Below are positions 21,754-30,269 of a stretch of 30,269 nucleotides of DNA, one piece after another (the first letter of the stretch is position 1; every line of letters starts with the position of its first letter). The translations under genes were made by a program, and so were the position numbers. The notes below the pieces were generated by a model, which was not told the DNA's origin, did no database searches, and saw nothing but the letters and a program-made list of their open reading frames with translations. Origin of the DNA: Lachnospiraceae bacterium UBA1753 (lineage in GTDB: Bacteria; Bacillota; Clostridia; Lachnospirales; Lachnospiraceae); the NCBI GenBank assembly GCA_002317595.1, contig DCHL01000129.1, positions 1 to 30,269 of the forward strand, read 5' to 3'.

Positions 21754-24700
21754 ATGGCAGCAAGAAACAGTTCTTCCGGAAGAAAACGTACTTCATCATC
21801 TTCAGGAAGAAGAACTAGTTCAAAAAGAAAAACATCGGGAAGAAAGGGCACCAGAAGGAAAGCTGATTTCAATGAAAACGGTCTCCAGGACGAGATCGTT
21901 ATTCTTGTATTTATTGCTTTTTCAATTATTCTGTTTCTCTCGAACATGAAGATAATGGGATCGATCGGTGAATTCATAAGTGGAATCCAGTTCGGTCTTT
22001 TTGGTATGCTTGCATATCTTTTCCCTATTCTGCTTGCAGCCTTTATTGTGGCACTTTACTTTTTCATTGGTAATCCAAATGGTCCGTTTAAGATGTTTAT
22101 CTCTTTTATCCTGTTTCTGGACCTCTGCAGTATGAGCCATATGTTTGTTCTTGATGAGCAGCTTGCTTCCAAGGATAATGCTTTTGTGTTCTGTCGCGAC
22201 AATCTGAATGGCGGCGGTGTAATTGGTGCATTTTTTGCAAAGCATATTTCTGATTTTATTGGTAAGGCTGGCTCGTGGATAGTGCTTGTCCTGCTTATGC
22301 TGGTCTGCATTATGATTCTCACCGGTGTATCACTTTTCAGTGCGCTGGATGCCGCTGGCAGTATGCTTGATGAGAGTGCCCAGAAAGCCAGGGACAGAAG
22401 CAATGACAGGTATGAGAAGAATCTCAGGAGAAGAGAAGAAAATCTTGAGAGACGGGATAAGCAGAATAGAAGAAGGGCCGAGCTTGACAGCAGACGTGCG
22501 TCAATCGAGGAGAAGGAAGATAAGCAGCTCAGAAGAGAAAAAAGGCAGGAGGGATTTGACCTCTCAAATTCGTCCATTCCCAAGAAGTCATCGGATACGG
22601 ATGAACTTATGTATCTTGATGAGGAGACGGGTGAAGTATATTACGACGAGGACGACAATAGTACTTCAGGGGTAAACGCTGTACCTAATCCTATTGAAGA
22701 GACACTTGCCGGTGCTTTTTCTTTGAAGAATTTATGGGGAAAGAAGAAGTCAGATGAGCGTATCTCAGAAGAAGAGATGAAAGAGGGCTTTGAGGCTGAG
22801 ATGGAGAATCGCGCTGCTAAGGCACGTGAGATTCCTGTTGAGGATTACGACGATGCTGATTCGTACGGCCAGAATCGATACGATAATGATAATGATGGTT
22901 ATGGTGACGGCGATGGTGATGGTGATTACGAGGATGGCTATTACGATGATGGTTATGGTGATGGTGATGGGTTTGTGGAAAATGAGATGGAACCAGAACC
23001 AGAGCCGACCTTGACCGTAGATGATCTTTCATCGGAGGAATATGATTTTTCAACTGTCTTAAGTCGTATGGAGAGCCCTCGCGGTGGAAGGGATTCTGTT
23101 ACAGATATTCCAAGACCTGTATCTTCAGTTGTCTCTGCATCTGCAGCGGTGCCTGCTACGCCTGTAAAAGAACCTGTAGCCGTTGAAACTGAGTATGAGG
23201 AAGTATACGAAGAAGATTTCGACAATGTTTATTATGATGAGAGCGATGAGAGCGAGAATCAGTTTGACGAAGCGCAGGTAGAGGAAATACCTTTCGTAGA
23301 GCTTGCTCCGTTTGAGGAAGTGAAAGAGGAACCTGTTTCGATTTTTAAATCTGACAGTGCTCCTGCTGATAATAGGGGAGCTTCTGCTGGCGCTCAGTTT
23401 ACTAAGCCGGTAGCCAGAAAAGAAGAGAAACTTCCTGAACTTCCATTTATCCTTAAGAAGGGCTGGAGACTCCCAAGAAGAGAGGAATATCCTTCACTTT
23501 TCAATTTCCCGGACAATAAGGGGAATGGGGACACGATGTCTGAAATAAATGAGATGAAGGAAAAAATCAAGGATGTTCTTGATAGCTTTGGCGTTAGTAT
23601 TGAGCCTGATATAGAGGCGACAAAGGGTCCTGCAGTTACAAGGTTCGAGATTGCACCAGTCAGAGGAGTTAAGGTAAGTAAGATTCTTAATCTTGAGCAC
23701 GACATCATGCTTGGTCTTGCTGCTGAAAGTCTTAGAATTGAAGCTCCGATTCCAGGTGTTTCAAGAGTTGGTCTTGAAATACCAAACAGGACCAAGGACT
23801 CCGTAGCCTTCTGTGAACTGCTTACTTCCCGTGAATATAGGGATTTTAGTGGAAAGCTTGCTTTTGCAGTTGGACGGGGAATGTCTGGAGAAAATGTCAT
23901 TCATGATATTGCCAAGATGCCCCATGTCCTTGTTGCAGGTGCGACTGGTTCCGGAAAGTCAGTCTGCATAAATACAATCATAATCAGTCTGCTGATGAAG
24001 TATACACCTCAGCAGCTAAGATTATATATGGTTGACCCTAAGGTTGTAGAGCTTAGTGTGTACAACGATATTCCTCATCTGTACGGTCAGAATGTTGTTA
24101 CTGATCCAAAACAGGCAACTGCCATGCTCCAGAGTGTTGTCATGGAGATGGATGACAGATATGTCAAGTTCGCAACCGCCAAGGTAAGGGATATAAAAGG
24201 TTATAATGAGAAGGCACTGGAAAATGCCGGAGCTAAGTCAATTAATGACTATTACAGTAAAGTCAGAAAAGGACAGATTTCAGAGCATGACCTCAGCAAG
24301 CCTATGCCACATATTGTTGTTATCATTGATGAGCTTGCTGACCTCATGATGACTGCCGGCAAGGAAGTAGAGGCTTCGATTGTCAGAATTGCCCAGCTGG
24401 CCAGAGCCTGCGGTATCCATCTTGTTATTGCAACGCAGCGTCCGTCGGTGGATGTTGTTACTGGTCTTATCAAGGCGAACATGCCAAGCCGAATAGCCTT
24501 TGCGGTAAGTTCTGGAACCGACAGCCGAACAATAATTGATGCGTATGGCGCAGAGAAGCTCCTTGGAATGGGAGATATGCTGTTTTATCCTGCTGGAAAG
24601 AATCATCCCGAGCGTGTACAGGGCGCTTACGTTTCTGATGAAGAGGTTCAGAATGTCATTGATTTCTGGGTTAACCAGATGAATGAAAATGAGAAGGGTG

Positions 24701-25020
24701 AACTAAACGAACTCCAGAAAATTGATAAAGAGAGTGGTTCGGTAGCCGGCCTGAAGGATTCTAGTGGACAGGGCGGAGCTGGTACTTCTGATTCTGGTGA
24801 CGAATATCTCATTGATGCAGCAAGATTCATAATACAGAGCAACAAGGCATCAATCGGTATGCTTCAGCGGAAGTTCAAGATCGGTTTCAACAGAGCCGCA
24901 AGAATAATGGATTCTCTTCATGATGCTGGAGTTGTCGGTGATGAAGAAGGAACCAAATCAAGAAAGATACTAATGGATATCTCACAGCTGGAGAATTTGA
25001 TTGAGGCTGGTGAGATATAG
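21754..25020 (+). CDS. ftsK: DNA translocase FtsK/SpoIIIE
   Basis: A 1088-residue septal DNA pump. Residues 1-38 are a Ser/Arg/Lys-rich cytoplasmic tail (SSSGRKRTSSSSGRR). Four membrane segments follow up to about residue 200. A linker of about 350 residues begins with an RRE/KQ-rich coiled coil and becomes very acidic, with Gly/Asp and Glu/Pro repeats. The motor has Walker A GATGSGKS (729-736), Walker B VVIIDELADLM (Asp859/Glu860) and the RIAQLARACGIHLVIATQRPSVDVVTG segment in overlapping pieces. The gamma winged helix (about 1015-1080, AARFIIQSNKASIGML, KFKIGFNRAARIMD) reads KOPS/SRS polarity sites. I use ATG 21754. An upstream in-frame start at 21688 would run into uppP and lacks homology. 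The Shine-Dalgarno (GGAG) is distant. Confidence 0.95.
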   Translation: MAARNSSSGRKRTSSSSGRRTSSKRKTSGRKGTRRKADFNENGLQDEIVILVFIAFSIILFLSNMKIMGSIGEFISGIQFGLFGMLAYLFPILLAAFIVALYFFIGNPNGPFKMFISFILFLDLCSMSHMFVLDEQLASKDNAFVFCRDNLNGGGVIGAFFAKHISDFIGKAGSWIVLVLLMLVCIMILTGVSLFSALDAAGSMLDESAQKARDRSNDRYEKNLRRREENLERRDKQNRRRAELDSRRASIEEKEDKQLRREKRQEGFDLSNSSIPKKSSDTDELMYLDEETGEVYYDEDDNSTSGVNAVPNPIEETLAGAFSLKNLWGKKKSDERISEEEMKEGFEAEMENRAAKAREIPVEDYDDADSYGQNRYDNDNDGYGDGDGDGDYEDGYYDDGYGDGDGFVENEMEPEPEPTLTVDDLSSEEYDFSTVLSRMESPRGGRDSVTDIPRPVSSVVSASAAVPATPVKEPVAVETEYEEVYEEDFDNVYYDESDESENQFDEAQVEEIPFVELAPFEEVKEEPVSIFKSDSAPADNRGASAGAQFTKPVARKEEKLPELPFILKKGWRLPRREEYPSLFNFPDNKGNGDTMSEINEMKEKIKDVLDSFGVSIEPDIEATKGPAVTRFEIAPVRGVKVSKILNLEHDIMLGLAAESLRIEAPIPGVSRVGLEIPNRTKDSVAFCELLTSREYRDFSGKLAFAVGRGMSGENVIHDIAKMPHVLVAGATGSGKSVCINTIIISLLMKYTPQQLRLYMVDPKVVELSVYNDIPHLYGQNVVTDPKQATAMLQSVVMEMDDRYVKFATAKVRDIKGYNEKALENAGAKSINDYYSKVRKGQISEHDLSKPMPHIVVIIDELADLMMTAGKEVEASIVRIAQLARACGIHLVIATQRPSVDVVTGLIKANMPSRIAFAVSSGTDSRTIIDAYGAEKLLGMGDMLFYPAGKNHPERVQGAYVSDEEVQNVIDFWVNQMNENEKGELNELQKIDKESGSVAGLKDSSGQGGAGTSDSGDEYLIDAARFIIQSNKASIGMLQRKFKIGFNRAARIMDSLHDAGVVGDEEGTKSRKILMDISQLENLIEAGEI
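22882..22970 (+). repeat. Gly/Asp-coding direct repeats in the ftsK linker
   Basis: Degenerate GGTGAT/GATGGT hexamers encode a run of alternating Gly and Asp. Two longer imperfect copies beginning GATGGTTATGGTGA lie at 22894-22922 and 22948-22970. They fall in the non-conserved linker, where length variation would be tolerated. Confidence 0.75.
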
Positions 25021-25043
25021 AAAAAGAGGCAAGGAGGATTATT

Positions 25044-26714
25044 ATGAAGACAGATATTGAAATTGCACAGGAAGCCGTGCTTAATCCAATTACAGATGTT
25101 CTTGAAGACATCGGCATCAGGGAAGATGAGATTGAACTCTATGGAAAGTATAAGGCAAAACTTTCAGAGGATGCTATTCAGAGCAGGAAGAATGATGATG
25201 ATGGAAAATTAATCCTCGTGACTGCAATCAATCCAACTCCAGCAGGAGAAGGAAAGACAACTACAACAGTAGGCCTTGGAGAAGCATTTGGAAAGCTTGG
25301 AAAGAAGGCTGTTATTGCACTGAGAGAGCCCTCACTTGGACCTTGTTTTGGAATCAAAGGTGGAGCTGCAGGTGGCGGATACGCACAGGTCGTTCCTATG
25401 GAAGACCTCAATCTTCACTTTACAGGAGATTTCCATGCTATTACATCGGCAAACAATCTCTGTGCTGCACTGCTTGACAACCATATCCAGCAGGGAAATA
25501 AATGCAATATCGACGAGAGACAGATCGTCTGGAAGAGATGTCTTGACATGAACGACAGGGTTCTTAGAAATATCATTGTCGGACTTGGAAGGAAGACAGA
25601 CGGCTTTGTTAGAGAAGACCATTTCGTAATTACAGTTGCATCTGAGATTATGGCTGTTCTCTGTCTTGCAACTGACCTTGCGGACCTGAAGGCACGTCTT
25701 TCAAGAATGGTTGTTGCATACGATTTTGATGGAAAGCCTGTTACCGCAGCTGATATTCAGGCAGTAGGTGCAATGGCAGCCTTGTTAAAGGATGCAATGA
25801 AGCCTAATTTCATCCAGACACTTGAGCATACACCTGCAATCGTTCACGGTGGCCCATTTGCCAACATTGCACATGGCTGCAATTCAGTAAGAGCGACAAA
25901 GACTGCGCTTAAGATTGCTGACTATGTCATTACTGAGGCTGGATTCGGTGCTGACCTTGGAGCTGAGAAATTCTTTGATATCAAGTGCCGTCAGGCTGGA
26001 CTTAAGCCTGATGCAGTTGTGCTTGTTGCAACTATCAGGGCCCTTAAGTATAACGGAGGCGTTCCCAAGGAGGATCTCAAGCATGAGGATCTTCAGGCAC
26101 TGCGCAGAGGTATTGTCAACCTTGATAAGCATATTGAGAACCTCCATAAGTTCGGGGTACCCGTTGTGGTGACTCTCAATTCCTTCATCACTGACACGAA
26201 GGCCGAGACAGAGTATGTTAAGCAGTTCTGCGAGGCAAGAGGCTGTGAGTTTGCTCTCTCTGAAGTGTGGGAGAAGGGCGGCGAAGGCGGAATCCTTCTT
26301 GCAGAGAAGGTTCTTAAGTCTCTTGAGGAGAAGCAGTCAGAGTTTGCACCTCTTTATACAGATGACCTGCCCCTTATGGACAAGATTTCAAAGGTTTCAA
26401 AGGAAATCTATGGTGCAGATGGTGTCAGCTATACCGCAGATGCGAAGAAGGCCATTGACCAGCTTGAGCAGCTTGGATTTGGAAATCTTCCGGTATGTAT
26501 GGCAAAGACACAGTATTCGCTTTCTGATGACCCTAAGAAGCTTGGACGTCCTGAAGGCTTTACGGTAACTGTAAGAGATGCGTATGTCTGTGCTGGTGCT
26601 GGATTTGTCGTTGTACTTACTGGAAGCATCATGACGATGCCAGGTCTGTCAGCACATCCTGCTGCTTATGATATTGATGTCAATGACGACGGAAAGATTG
26701 TTGGTCTTTTCTAA
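25044..26714 (+). CDS. fhs: Formate-tetrahydrofolate ligase
   Basis: A 556-residue enzyme (10-formyl-THF synthetase) joining formate to tetrahydrofolate with ATP. It feeds one-carbon units to purines and, in acetogens, to the methyl branch of the Wood-Ljungdahl pathway. The P-loop TPAGEGKTTTT (from residue 65) and the family segments LREPSLGPCFGIKGGAAGGG, LHFTGDFHAITSANNLC and HGGPFANIAHGCNS are present in order. The length matches the clostridial homotetramer. The start ATG 25044 has AAGGAGG upstream. No other Wood-Ljungdahl gene is visible nearby, so a biosynthetic role is likelier than acetogenesis. It sits 23 bases after ftsK with no terminator between. Confidence 0.97.
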   Translation: MKTDIEIAQEAVLNPITDVLEDIGIREDEIELYGKYKAKLSEDAIQSRKNDDDGKLILVTAINPTPAGEGKTTTTVGLGEAFGKLGKKAVIALREPSLGPCFGIKGGAAGGGYAQVVPMEDLNLHFTGDFHAITSANNLCAALLDNHIQQGNKCNIDERQIVWKRCLDMNDRVLRNIIVGLGRKTDGFVREDHFVITVASEIMAVLCLATDLADLKARLSRMVVAYDFDGKPVTAADIQAVGAMAALLKDAMKPNFIQTLEHTPAIVHGGPFANIAHGCNSVRATKTALKIADYVITEAGFGADLGAEKFFDIKCRQAGLKPDAVVLVATIRALKYNGGVPKEDLKHEDLQALRRGIVNLDKHIENLHKFGVPVVVTLNSFITDTKAETEYVKQFCEARGCEFALSEVWEKGGEGGILLAEKVLKSLEEKQSEFAPLYTDDLPLMDKISKVSKEIYGADGVSYTADAKKAIDQLEQLGFGNLPVCMAKTQYSLSDDPKKLGRPEGFTVTVRDAYVCAGAGFVVVLTGSIMTMPGLSAHPAAYDIDVNDDGKIVGLF

Positions 26715-26736
26715 ATTTTCTGGAGACTGATTGGGG

Positions 26737-28263
26737 ATGAACTGTCCAAAATGTAATCATAAAATTAAAGAAGGATATGTACTATGTGATTCCTGTGGTT
26801 ATGACATTCAGATGGTTCCGGATTTTGATGCACAGGTTGAAACTGAAATGGATGAGACCTTGTCGGCACTTCTTGAGGGAATTAACCTCGAGGAGCTGAC
26901 TGACGAAGATGTACAGCGTCTGTCACAGACTCTCGACCTTGAGGCAACAAATGACCTGAAACGCAGGCTTGAACTTGCAAGAACACACGATTTAAGGCAT
27001 ACTGATTCGGATGATAAACGAAGAAATCCTGGCAGGGATAAAAAATTCAGATTGCCATTTAATCCGCTTTTAATTATAATTCCGCTGGTGGTCCTTATTG
27101 TTTTGGTTGTGGGAATCAGTTCTGCTGTGTCATCTTATAAGTATCGGAATTCTGCCGAAGGTCTTATGGAGAGGGCTCAGAAGGAGTCCTCGGAGAATGA
27201 TTTTTCGCAGGCGGCGCAGCTCTATCAGGAGGCGCTGGCCCTTGAACCTGAGAATGAGGCAGCAACGCTTGGTCTTTCGTGGAATCTAATGATGACAGGG
27301 GACGAGGAGGGTGCTAAGAGCGTTCTTCTTGAACTTATCAGGCGAAATGGAAGCGAAGAGGCTTATGCACAGCTGGTTTCACTATATGAGAGTGAAAAGA
27401 ATTATCCTGCAATTTCCGAACTGATTGAGACCTGTCAGGACCCTTATATTAAAGCTCAGTACGCTTCATATATTGCTGCGGTTCCTGAATTTGATCAGGA
27501 GGAGGGTACATATACCGGCGAAGTGGTTCTTAAGCTGATGAGTTCAGTTCCCGGAAAGATTTTTTACACATTAGATGGCAGCGAACCGGATGAGAATTCA
27601 GAGGAATACATCTCGCCAATAACACTTACTTATGGAAAAAATGTTGTCAGGGCAGTGTTTGTTAATGAGAAGGGTGTAAAGAGTGAGAGCGTTTCTCATA
27701 TTTATGAGATTACCAAAGCGACACCTGATGCGCCACAGGTATCTCCAGATGCCGGTGACTTTAAGCATGCAAGATATATTGAGGCCACGGCTGCCCCTGA
27801 TACTGTAATATATTACACGGACGATGGTACTGTGCCCAATGAGGGTTCTTCGATCTATGAGGGCCCAATTATCATGAAGAGCGGACGACATACATACAGG
27901 TTCATAGCTGTTGATGAGGATGGTGTCAGAAGCGATATGGCAAGCGTTACATATGTGCTTGCCGTGGATGAAAAATGCCACGAGTCTGAGGCTGTCAATT
28001 ATGTAGTTGCTTCAATGATGGCAGTCGGACAGATAGTGGATGTGTATGGCACTGCTGCTGATGGCAGTGGAATATACACCTACCAGTGCAACGGTATTGT
28101 CAGTGAGGGAGAGTCGGACTATTACATAGTCGAGGAACTGTTCCAGCAGCCTGACCAGACTCCACAGAAGAGTGGAACCTGCTATGCGGTTGACACCCTG
28201 ACAGGAATGCTCATGAGAGCAAACAGGAACTCTGAGGGGTACTTTGAAATTAGTGCCTTTTAA
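26737..28263 (+). CDS. Zinc-ribbon / TPR membrane protein with two chitobiase-C-like domains
   Basis: A 508-residue protein of unusual architecture. Cys3, Cys6, Cys17 and Cys20 form a zinc ribbon at the N-terminus. Residues 21-105 are charged and helical. One membrane helix (about 110-130, LLIIIPLVVLIVLVVGI) follows, then TPR-like helices (about 145-235, AAQLYQEALALEPENEAATLG). Two domains like CHB_HEX_C_1 come next: about 258-328, with PGKIFYTLDGSEP, and about 340-410, with APDTVIYYTDDGTVPNEG. A unique C-terminal domain of ~95 residues ends it. By the positive-inside rule the zinc ribbon is cytoplasmic and the rest extracellular. The CHB_HEX_C_1-like fold is often a carbohydrate-associated or structural module, so a wall-sensing or anchoring role is possible but unproven. 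ATG 26737 is preferred over TTG 26731. Confidence 0.8.
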   Translation: MNCPKCNHKIKEGYVLCDSCGYDIQMVPDFDAQVETEMDETLSALLEGINLEELTDEDVQRLSQTLDLEATNDLKRRLELARTHDLRHTDSDDKRRNPGRDKKFRLPFNPLLIIIPLVVLIVLVVGISSAVSSYKYRNSAEGLMERAQKESSENDFSQAAQLYQEALALEPENEAATLGLSWNLMMTGDEEGAKSVLLELIRRNGSEEAYAQLVSLYESEKNYPAISELIETCQDPYIKAQYASYIAAVPEFDQEEGTYTGEVVLKLMSSVPGKIFYTLDGSEPDENSEEYISPITLTYGKNVVRAVFVNEKGVKSESVSHIYEITKATPDAPQVSPDAGDFKHARYIEATAAPDTVIYYTDDGTVPNEGSSIYEGPIIMKSGRHTYRFIAVDEDGVRSDMASVTYVLAVDEKCHESEAVNYVVASMMAVGQIVDVYGTAADGSGIYTYQCNGIVSEGESDYYIVEELFQQPDQTPQKSGTCYAVDTLTGMLMRANRNSEGYFEISAF

Positions 28264-28293
28264 GATAATAAAAAGTTGGATAGGAGTAATGAT

Positions 28294-29175
28294 ATGTACA
28301 AGATTGTAAAAGCCGAGAGACTGTCTGAGAACATCTTTCTGTGCGATGTAGAGGCACCGAGAGTAGCCAGACATTGCGAGCCCGGTCAGTTTGTGATCGT
28401 CAGAATGGATGAGGATGGTGAGAGAATTCCACTTACTATCTGTGATTACGACAGAGATAAGGGAACAGTAACTATTGTTGTTCAGGAGATTGGTGCATCG
28501 ACAATTAAGATGGGTAAGCTTAAAGAGGGAGAGTATTTCAACGACTTTACTGGTCCTCTTGGATGCGCATCTGAACTTATCGAAAAGGATATAGAAGAGC
28601 TTAAGAAGATGAACATCGTGTTCGTTGCTGGTGGACTTGGAACAGCTCCTGTATATCCTCAGGTCAAATGGCTTCACGAGCATGGAGTTGATGTTGATGT
28701 TATTGTTGGTGCAAAAAATAAGGAACTCATCATTCTTGAGGAGGAGATGAAGGCTGTAGCCGGCAACCTCTATATCACTACAGATGATGGTTCTTATGTC
28801 CGCAAGGGTATGGGTACAGACGTACTTAAGGACCTTGTTCAGAATCAGGGAAAGAAGTATGACCTCTGTGTAGCTATCGGACCCATGATTATGATGAAAT
28901 TTGTATGTCTCCTTACTAAGGAGCTTGAGATTCCCACAATCGTATCAATGAACCCTATCATGGTTGATGGTACTGGAATGTGTGGAGCTTGCAGACTTAT
29001 TGTTGATGGCCAGGTTAAGTTCGCTTGTGTTGACGGACCTGAGTTTGATGGTCATAAGGTTGACTTTGACCAGGCAATGCGCCGTCAGGCACAGTACAGA
29101 ACAGCTGAGGGAAGAGCTATGCTTGAACTTACCGAGGGTGACACACACCACGGCGGCTGCGGAAACTGCAATTAA
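28294..29175 (+). CDS. nfnA: NfnA, NADH-binding subunit of electron-bifurcating ferredoxin:NADP oxidoreductase
   Basis: A 293-residue flavoprotein of the dihydroorotate/sulfide dehydrogenase electron-transfer type. With NfnB it couples NADH and reduced ferredoxin oxidation to NADP reduction in the cytoplasm. An N-terminal FAD barrel (GQFVIVRMDEDGERIPLTICD, about 32-52) is followed by the NAD-binding fold (NIVFVAGGLGTAPVYPQ). The [2Fe-2S] loop is GTGMCGAC-RLIVDGQVKFACVDG with Cys230, Cys233 and Cys245. Three cysteines rather than four match NfnA of Thermotoga, where an aspartate is reported as the fourth ligand. The C-terminus ends in a His/Cys-rich tail, HHGGCGNCN. ATG 28294 follows TAGGAG; an upstream TTG at 28276 is less likely. 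The nfnB gene starts 24 bases later. In other contexts this protein is annotated as a glutamate synthase accessory subunit. Confidence 0.9.
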   Translation: MYKIVKAERLSENIFLCDVEAPRVARHCEPGQFVIVRMDEDGERIPLTICDYDRDKGTVTIVVQEIGASTIKMGKLKEGEYFNDFTGPLGCASELIEKDIEELKKMNIVFVAGGLGTAPVYPQVKWLHEHGVDVDVIVGAKNKELIILEEEMKAVAGNLYITTDDGSYVRKGMGTDVLKDLVQNQGKKYDLCVAIGPMIMMKFVCLLTKELEIPTIVSMNPIMVDGTGMCGACRLIVDGQVKFACVDGPEFDGHKVDFDQAMRRQAQYRTAEGRAMLELTEGDTHHGGCGNCN

Positions 29176-29199
29176 TTTCATTGGCGAAAGGAACTTAAA

Positions 29200-30269
29200 A
29201 TGGACGTATTAAAGAAGGTTCCCGTAAGGGAGCAGGATCCCAAGGTAAGAGCAACCAACTTCGAGGAGGTTTGCCTTGGCTACAATAAAGAGGAAGCTAT
29301 TGAAGAGGCTTCAAGATGTATCAACTGTAAGAATGCAAAGTGTATCGAGGGATGCCCCGTATCAATCAACATTCCTGCATTCATTGAGCAGGTAAAGAAT
29401 GACAATGTTGAGGGCGCTGCCAAGATTATCGGTGAGGCATCAGCACTTCCCGCTATATGCGGTCGTGTATGTCCTCAGGAGTCACAGTGTGAGGGCAGAT
29501 GTATCAGAGGTATCAAGGGTGAGCCTATCTCAATCGGTAAGCTTGAGCGATATGTTGCTGACACTGCACGTGAGATGGGAATCAAGCCTGAGGCTAACCC
29601 TAACAAGAACGGCAAGAAGGTTGCTGTAATCGGCTCTGGCCCTGCAGGTCTTACATGTGCTGGCGACCTTGCAAAGCTTGGATATGATGTGACAATTTTC
29701 GAGGCACTTCACGAGGCTGGCGGAGTACTTGTATATGGTATCCCTGAATTCCGTCTCCCTAAGGAGAAGGTAGTTGCTAAGGAAATCGAGAACGTTAAGG
29801 CTCTCGGAGTTAAGATTGAGACTAACGTAGTTATTGGTAAGGCTACAACAATTGATGAGCTTATGGAAGAGGAAGGCTTTGATGCTGTATTCGTAGGTTC
29901 TGGTGCTGGTCTTCCTAAGTTCATGGGAATTCCTGGTGAGCAGGCTCTCGGTGTATTCTCAGCAAATGAGTACCTCACAAGAAATAACCTTATGAAGGCA
30001 TTCAAGGAGAATTCTCCTACACCTATCATGAAGGGACAGAAGGTTGCTGTTGTCGGCGGCGGAAACGTTGCAATGGATGCAGCAAGAACAGCACTCAGAC
30101 TTGGCGCTGAGGTACATGTGGTATACAGACGTTCTGAAGAAGAGCTTCCTGCAAGAGTTGAAGAAGTACATCACGCTAAGGAAGAGGGTGTTATCTTCAA
30201 TCTTCTCTGCAATCCAATCGAAATCCTTGAGGATGAGAAGGGCTGGGTTAAGGGAATGACATGCATCCG
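29200..30269 (+). CDS. nfnB: NfnB, NADPH-binding subunit (GltD-like), truncated by the window
   Basis: The first 356 residues of an expected ~465; the frame is open to the window edge. The N-terminus holds two [4Fe-4S] cysteine groups, CINCKNAKCIEGCPV and CGRVCPQESQCEGRC, as in the small subunit of glutamate synthase. The FAD-binding GxGxxG is VAVIGSGPAGLTCAGDLA near residue 145, followed by GGVLVYGIPEFRLPK. The NADPH-binding GxGxxA is VAVVGGGNVAMDAARTAL near 285. NfnB holds the bifurcating FAD. AAAGGA lies before ATG 29200. The pair with nfnA directly upstream separates it from true GltD, which would be next to a large GltB. Sequence beyond 30269 would show whether it is complete. Confidence 0.9.
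   Translation, partial: MDVLKKVPVREQDPKVRATNFEEVCLGYNKEEAIEEASRCINCKNAKCIEGCPVSINIPAFIEQVKNDNVEGAAKIIGEASALPAICGRVCPQESQCEGRCIRGIKGEPISIGKLERYVADTAREMGIKPEANPNKNGKKVAVIGSGPAGLTCAGDLAKLGYDVTIFEALHEAGGVLVYGIPEFRLPKEKVVAKEIENVKALGVKIETNVVIGKATTIDELMEEEGFDAVFVGSGAGLPKFMGIPGEQALGVFSANEYLTRNNLMKAFKENSPTPIMKGQKVAVVGGGNVAMDAARTALRLGAEVHVVYRRSEEELPARVEEVHHAKEEGVIFNLLCNPIEILEDEKGWVKGMTCI

Noticed and set aside
28012..28683. Minus-strand open frame of 223 residues opposite the TPR protein and nfnA
   Set aside because: It spans two real genes and their gap on the other strand and shows no recognisable domain.

Overview
The window looks like a chromosomal segment of an anaerobic, low-to-mid GC Firmicute, most likely a Lachnospiraceae member of the Butyrivibrio/Roseburia type. 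This is inferred from the gene families: a formate-tetrahydrofolate ligase, NfnAB, a Rex redox sensor, a class B sortase with an SPKTG substrate, BspA-like leucine-rich repeat (LRR) surface proteins and a eukaryotic-type NADP isocitrate dehydrogenase. No rRNA, tRNA, CRISPR array, insertion sequence or phage gene was seen. Genes cover nearly everything; the longest gene-free stretch is about 190 bases.

Layout. (1) 1-1444: an iron-sulfur-flavoprotein-like oxidoreductase followed by a TetR regulator. The promoter in front of them overlaps a perfect palindrome that is the obvious candidate TetR operator. (2) 1470-4021: leuS with its own promoter and a strong terminator. (3) 4032-9582: a cell-surface operon of class B sortase, a 1163-residue LRR protein ending in an SPKTG sorting signal, and a second, smaller secreted LRR protein without that signal. 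(4) 9636-11808: a GntR/FCD regulator and NADP isocitrate dehydrogenase. A promoter, an overlapping TTGTATACAA palindrome and a hairpin with a T-run precede the regulator. The terminator after icd lies inside the 3' end of the convergent ABC-F gene. (5) 11747-13669, minus strand: an ABC-F ATPase, divergent from rex, with overlapping promoters in a short gap.

(6) 13683-30269: more than 16 kb of co-directional genes with gaps of 0 to about 70 bases and no convincing terminator. The order is rex, a coiled-coil protein whose start overlaps rex, nnr (NAD(P)HX repair), alr, yebC, an unknown 157-residue protein, a polytopic membrane protein with a long acidic tail, uppP, an FtsK/SpoIIIE translocase with a long acidic linker, fhs, a zinc-ribbon/TPR/chitobiase-C-like membrane protein, nfnA and a truncated nfnB. 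Internal promoter-like sites precede yebC and the polytopic membrane protein.

Two themes recur. One is redox and NAD(P) metabolism: Isf-like flavoprotein, Icd, Rex, Nnr and NfnAB. The other is the cell envelope: sortase and substrates, Alr, UppP, the polytopic protein and FtsK. The least explained elements are the Rex-linked coiled-coil protein, the acidic-tailed membrane protein next to UppP, the zinc-ribbon/TPR/chitobiase-C-like protein, and the regulatory palindromes in front of the flavoprotein and gntR genes. I did not see a wholly new multi-gene system. The sortase/SPKTG cassette and the unknown genes placed between known partners are the best leads.
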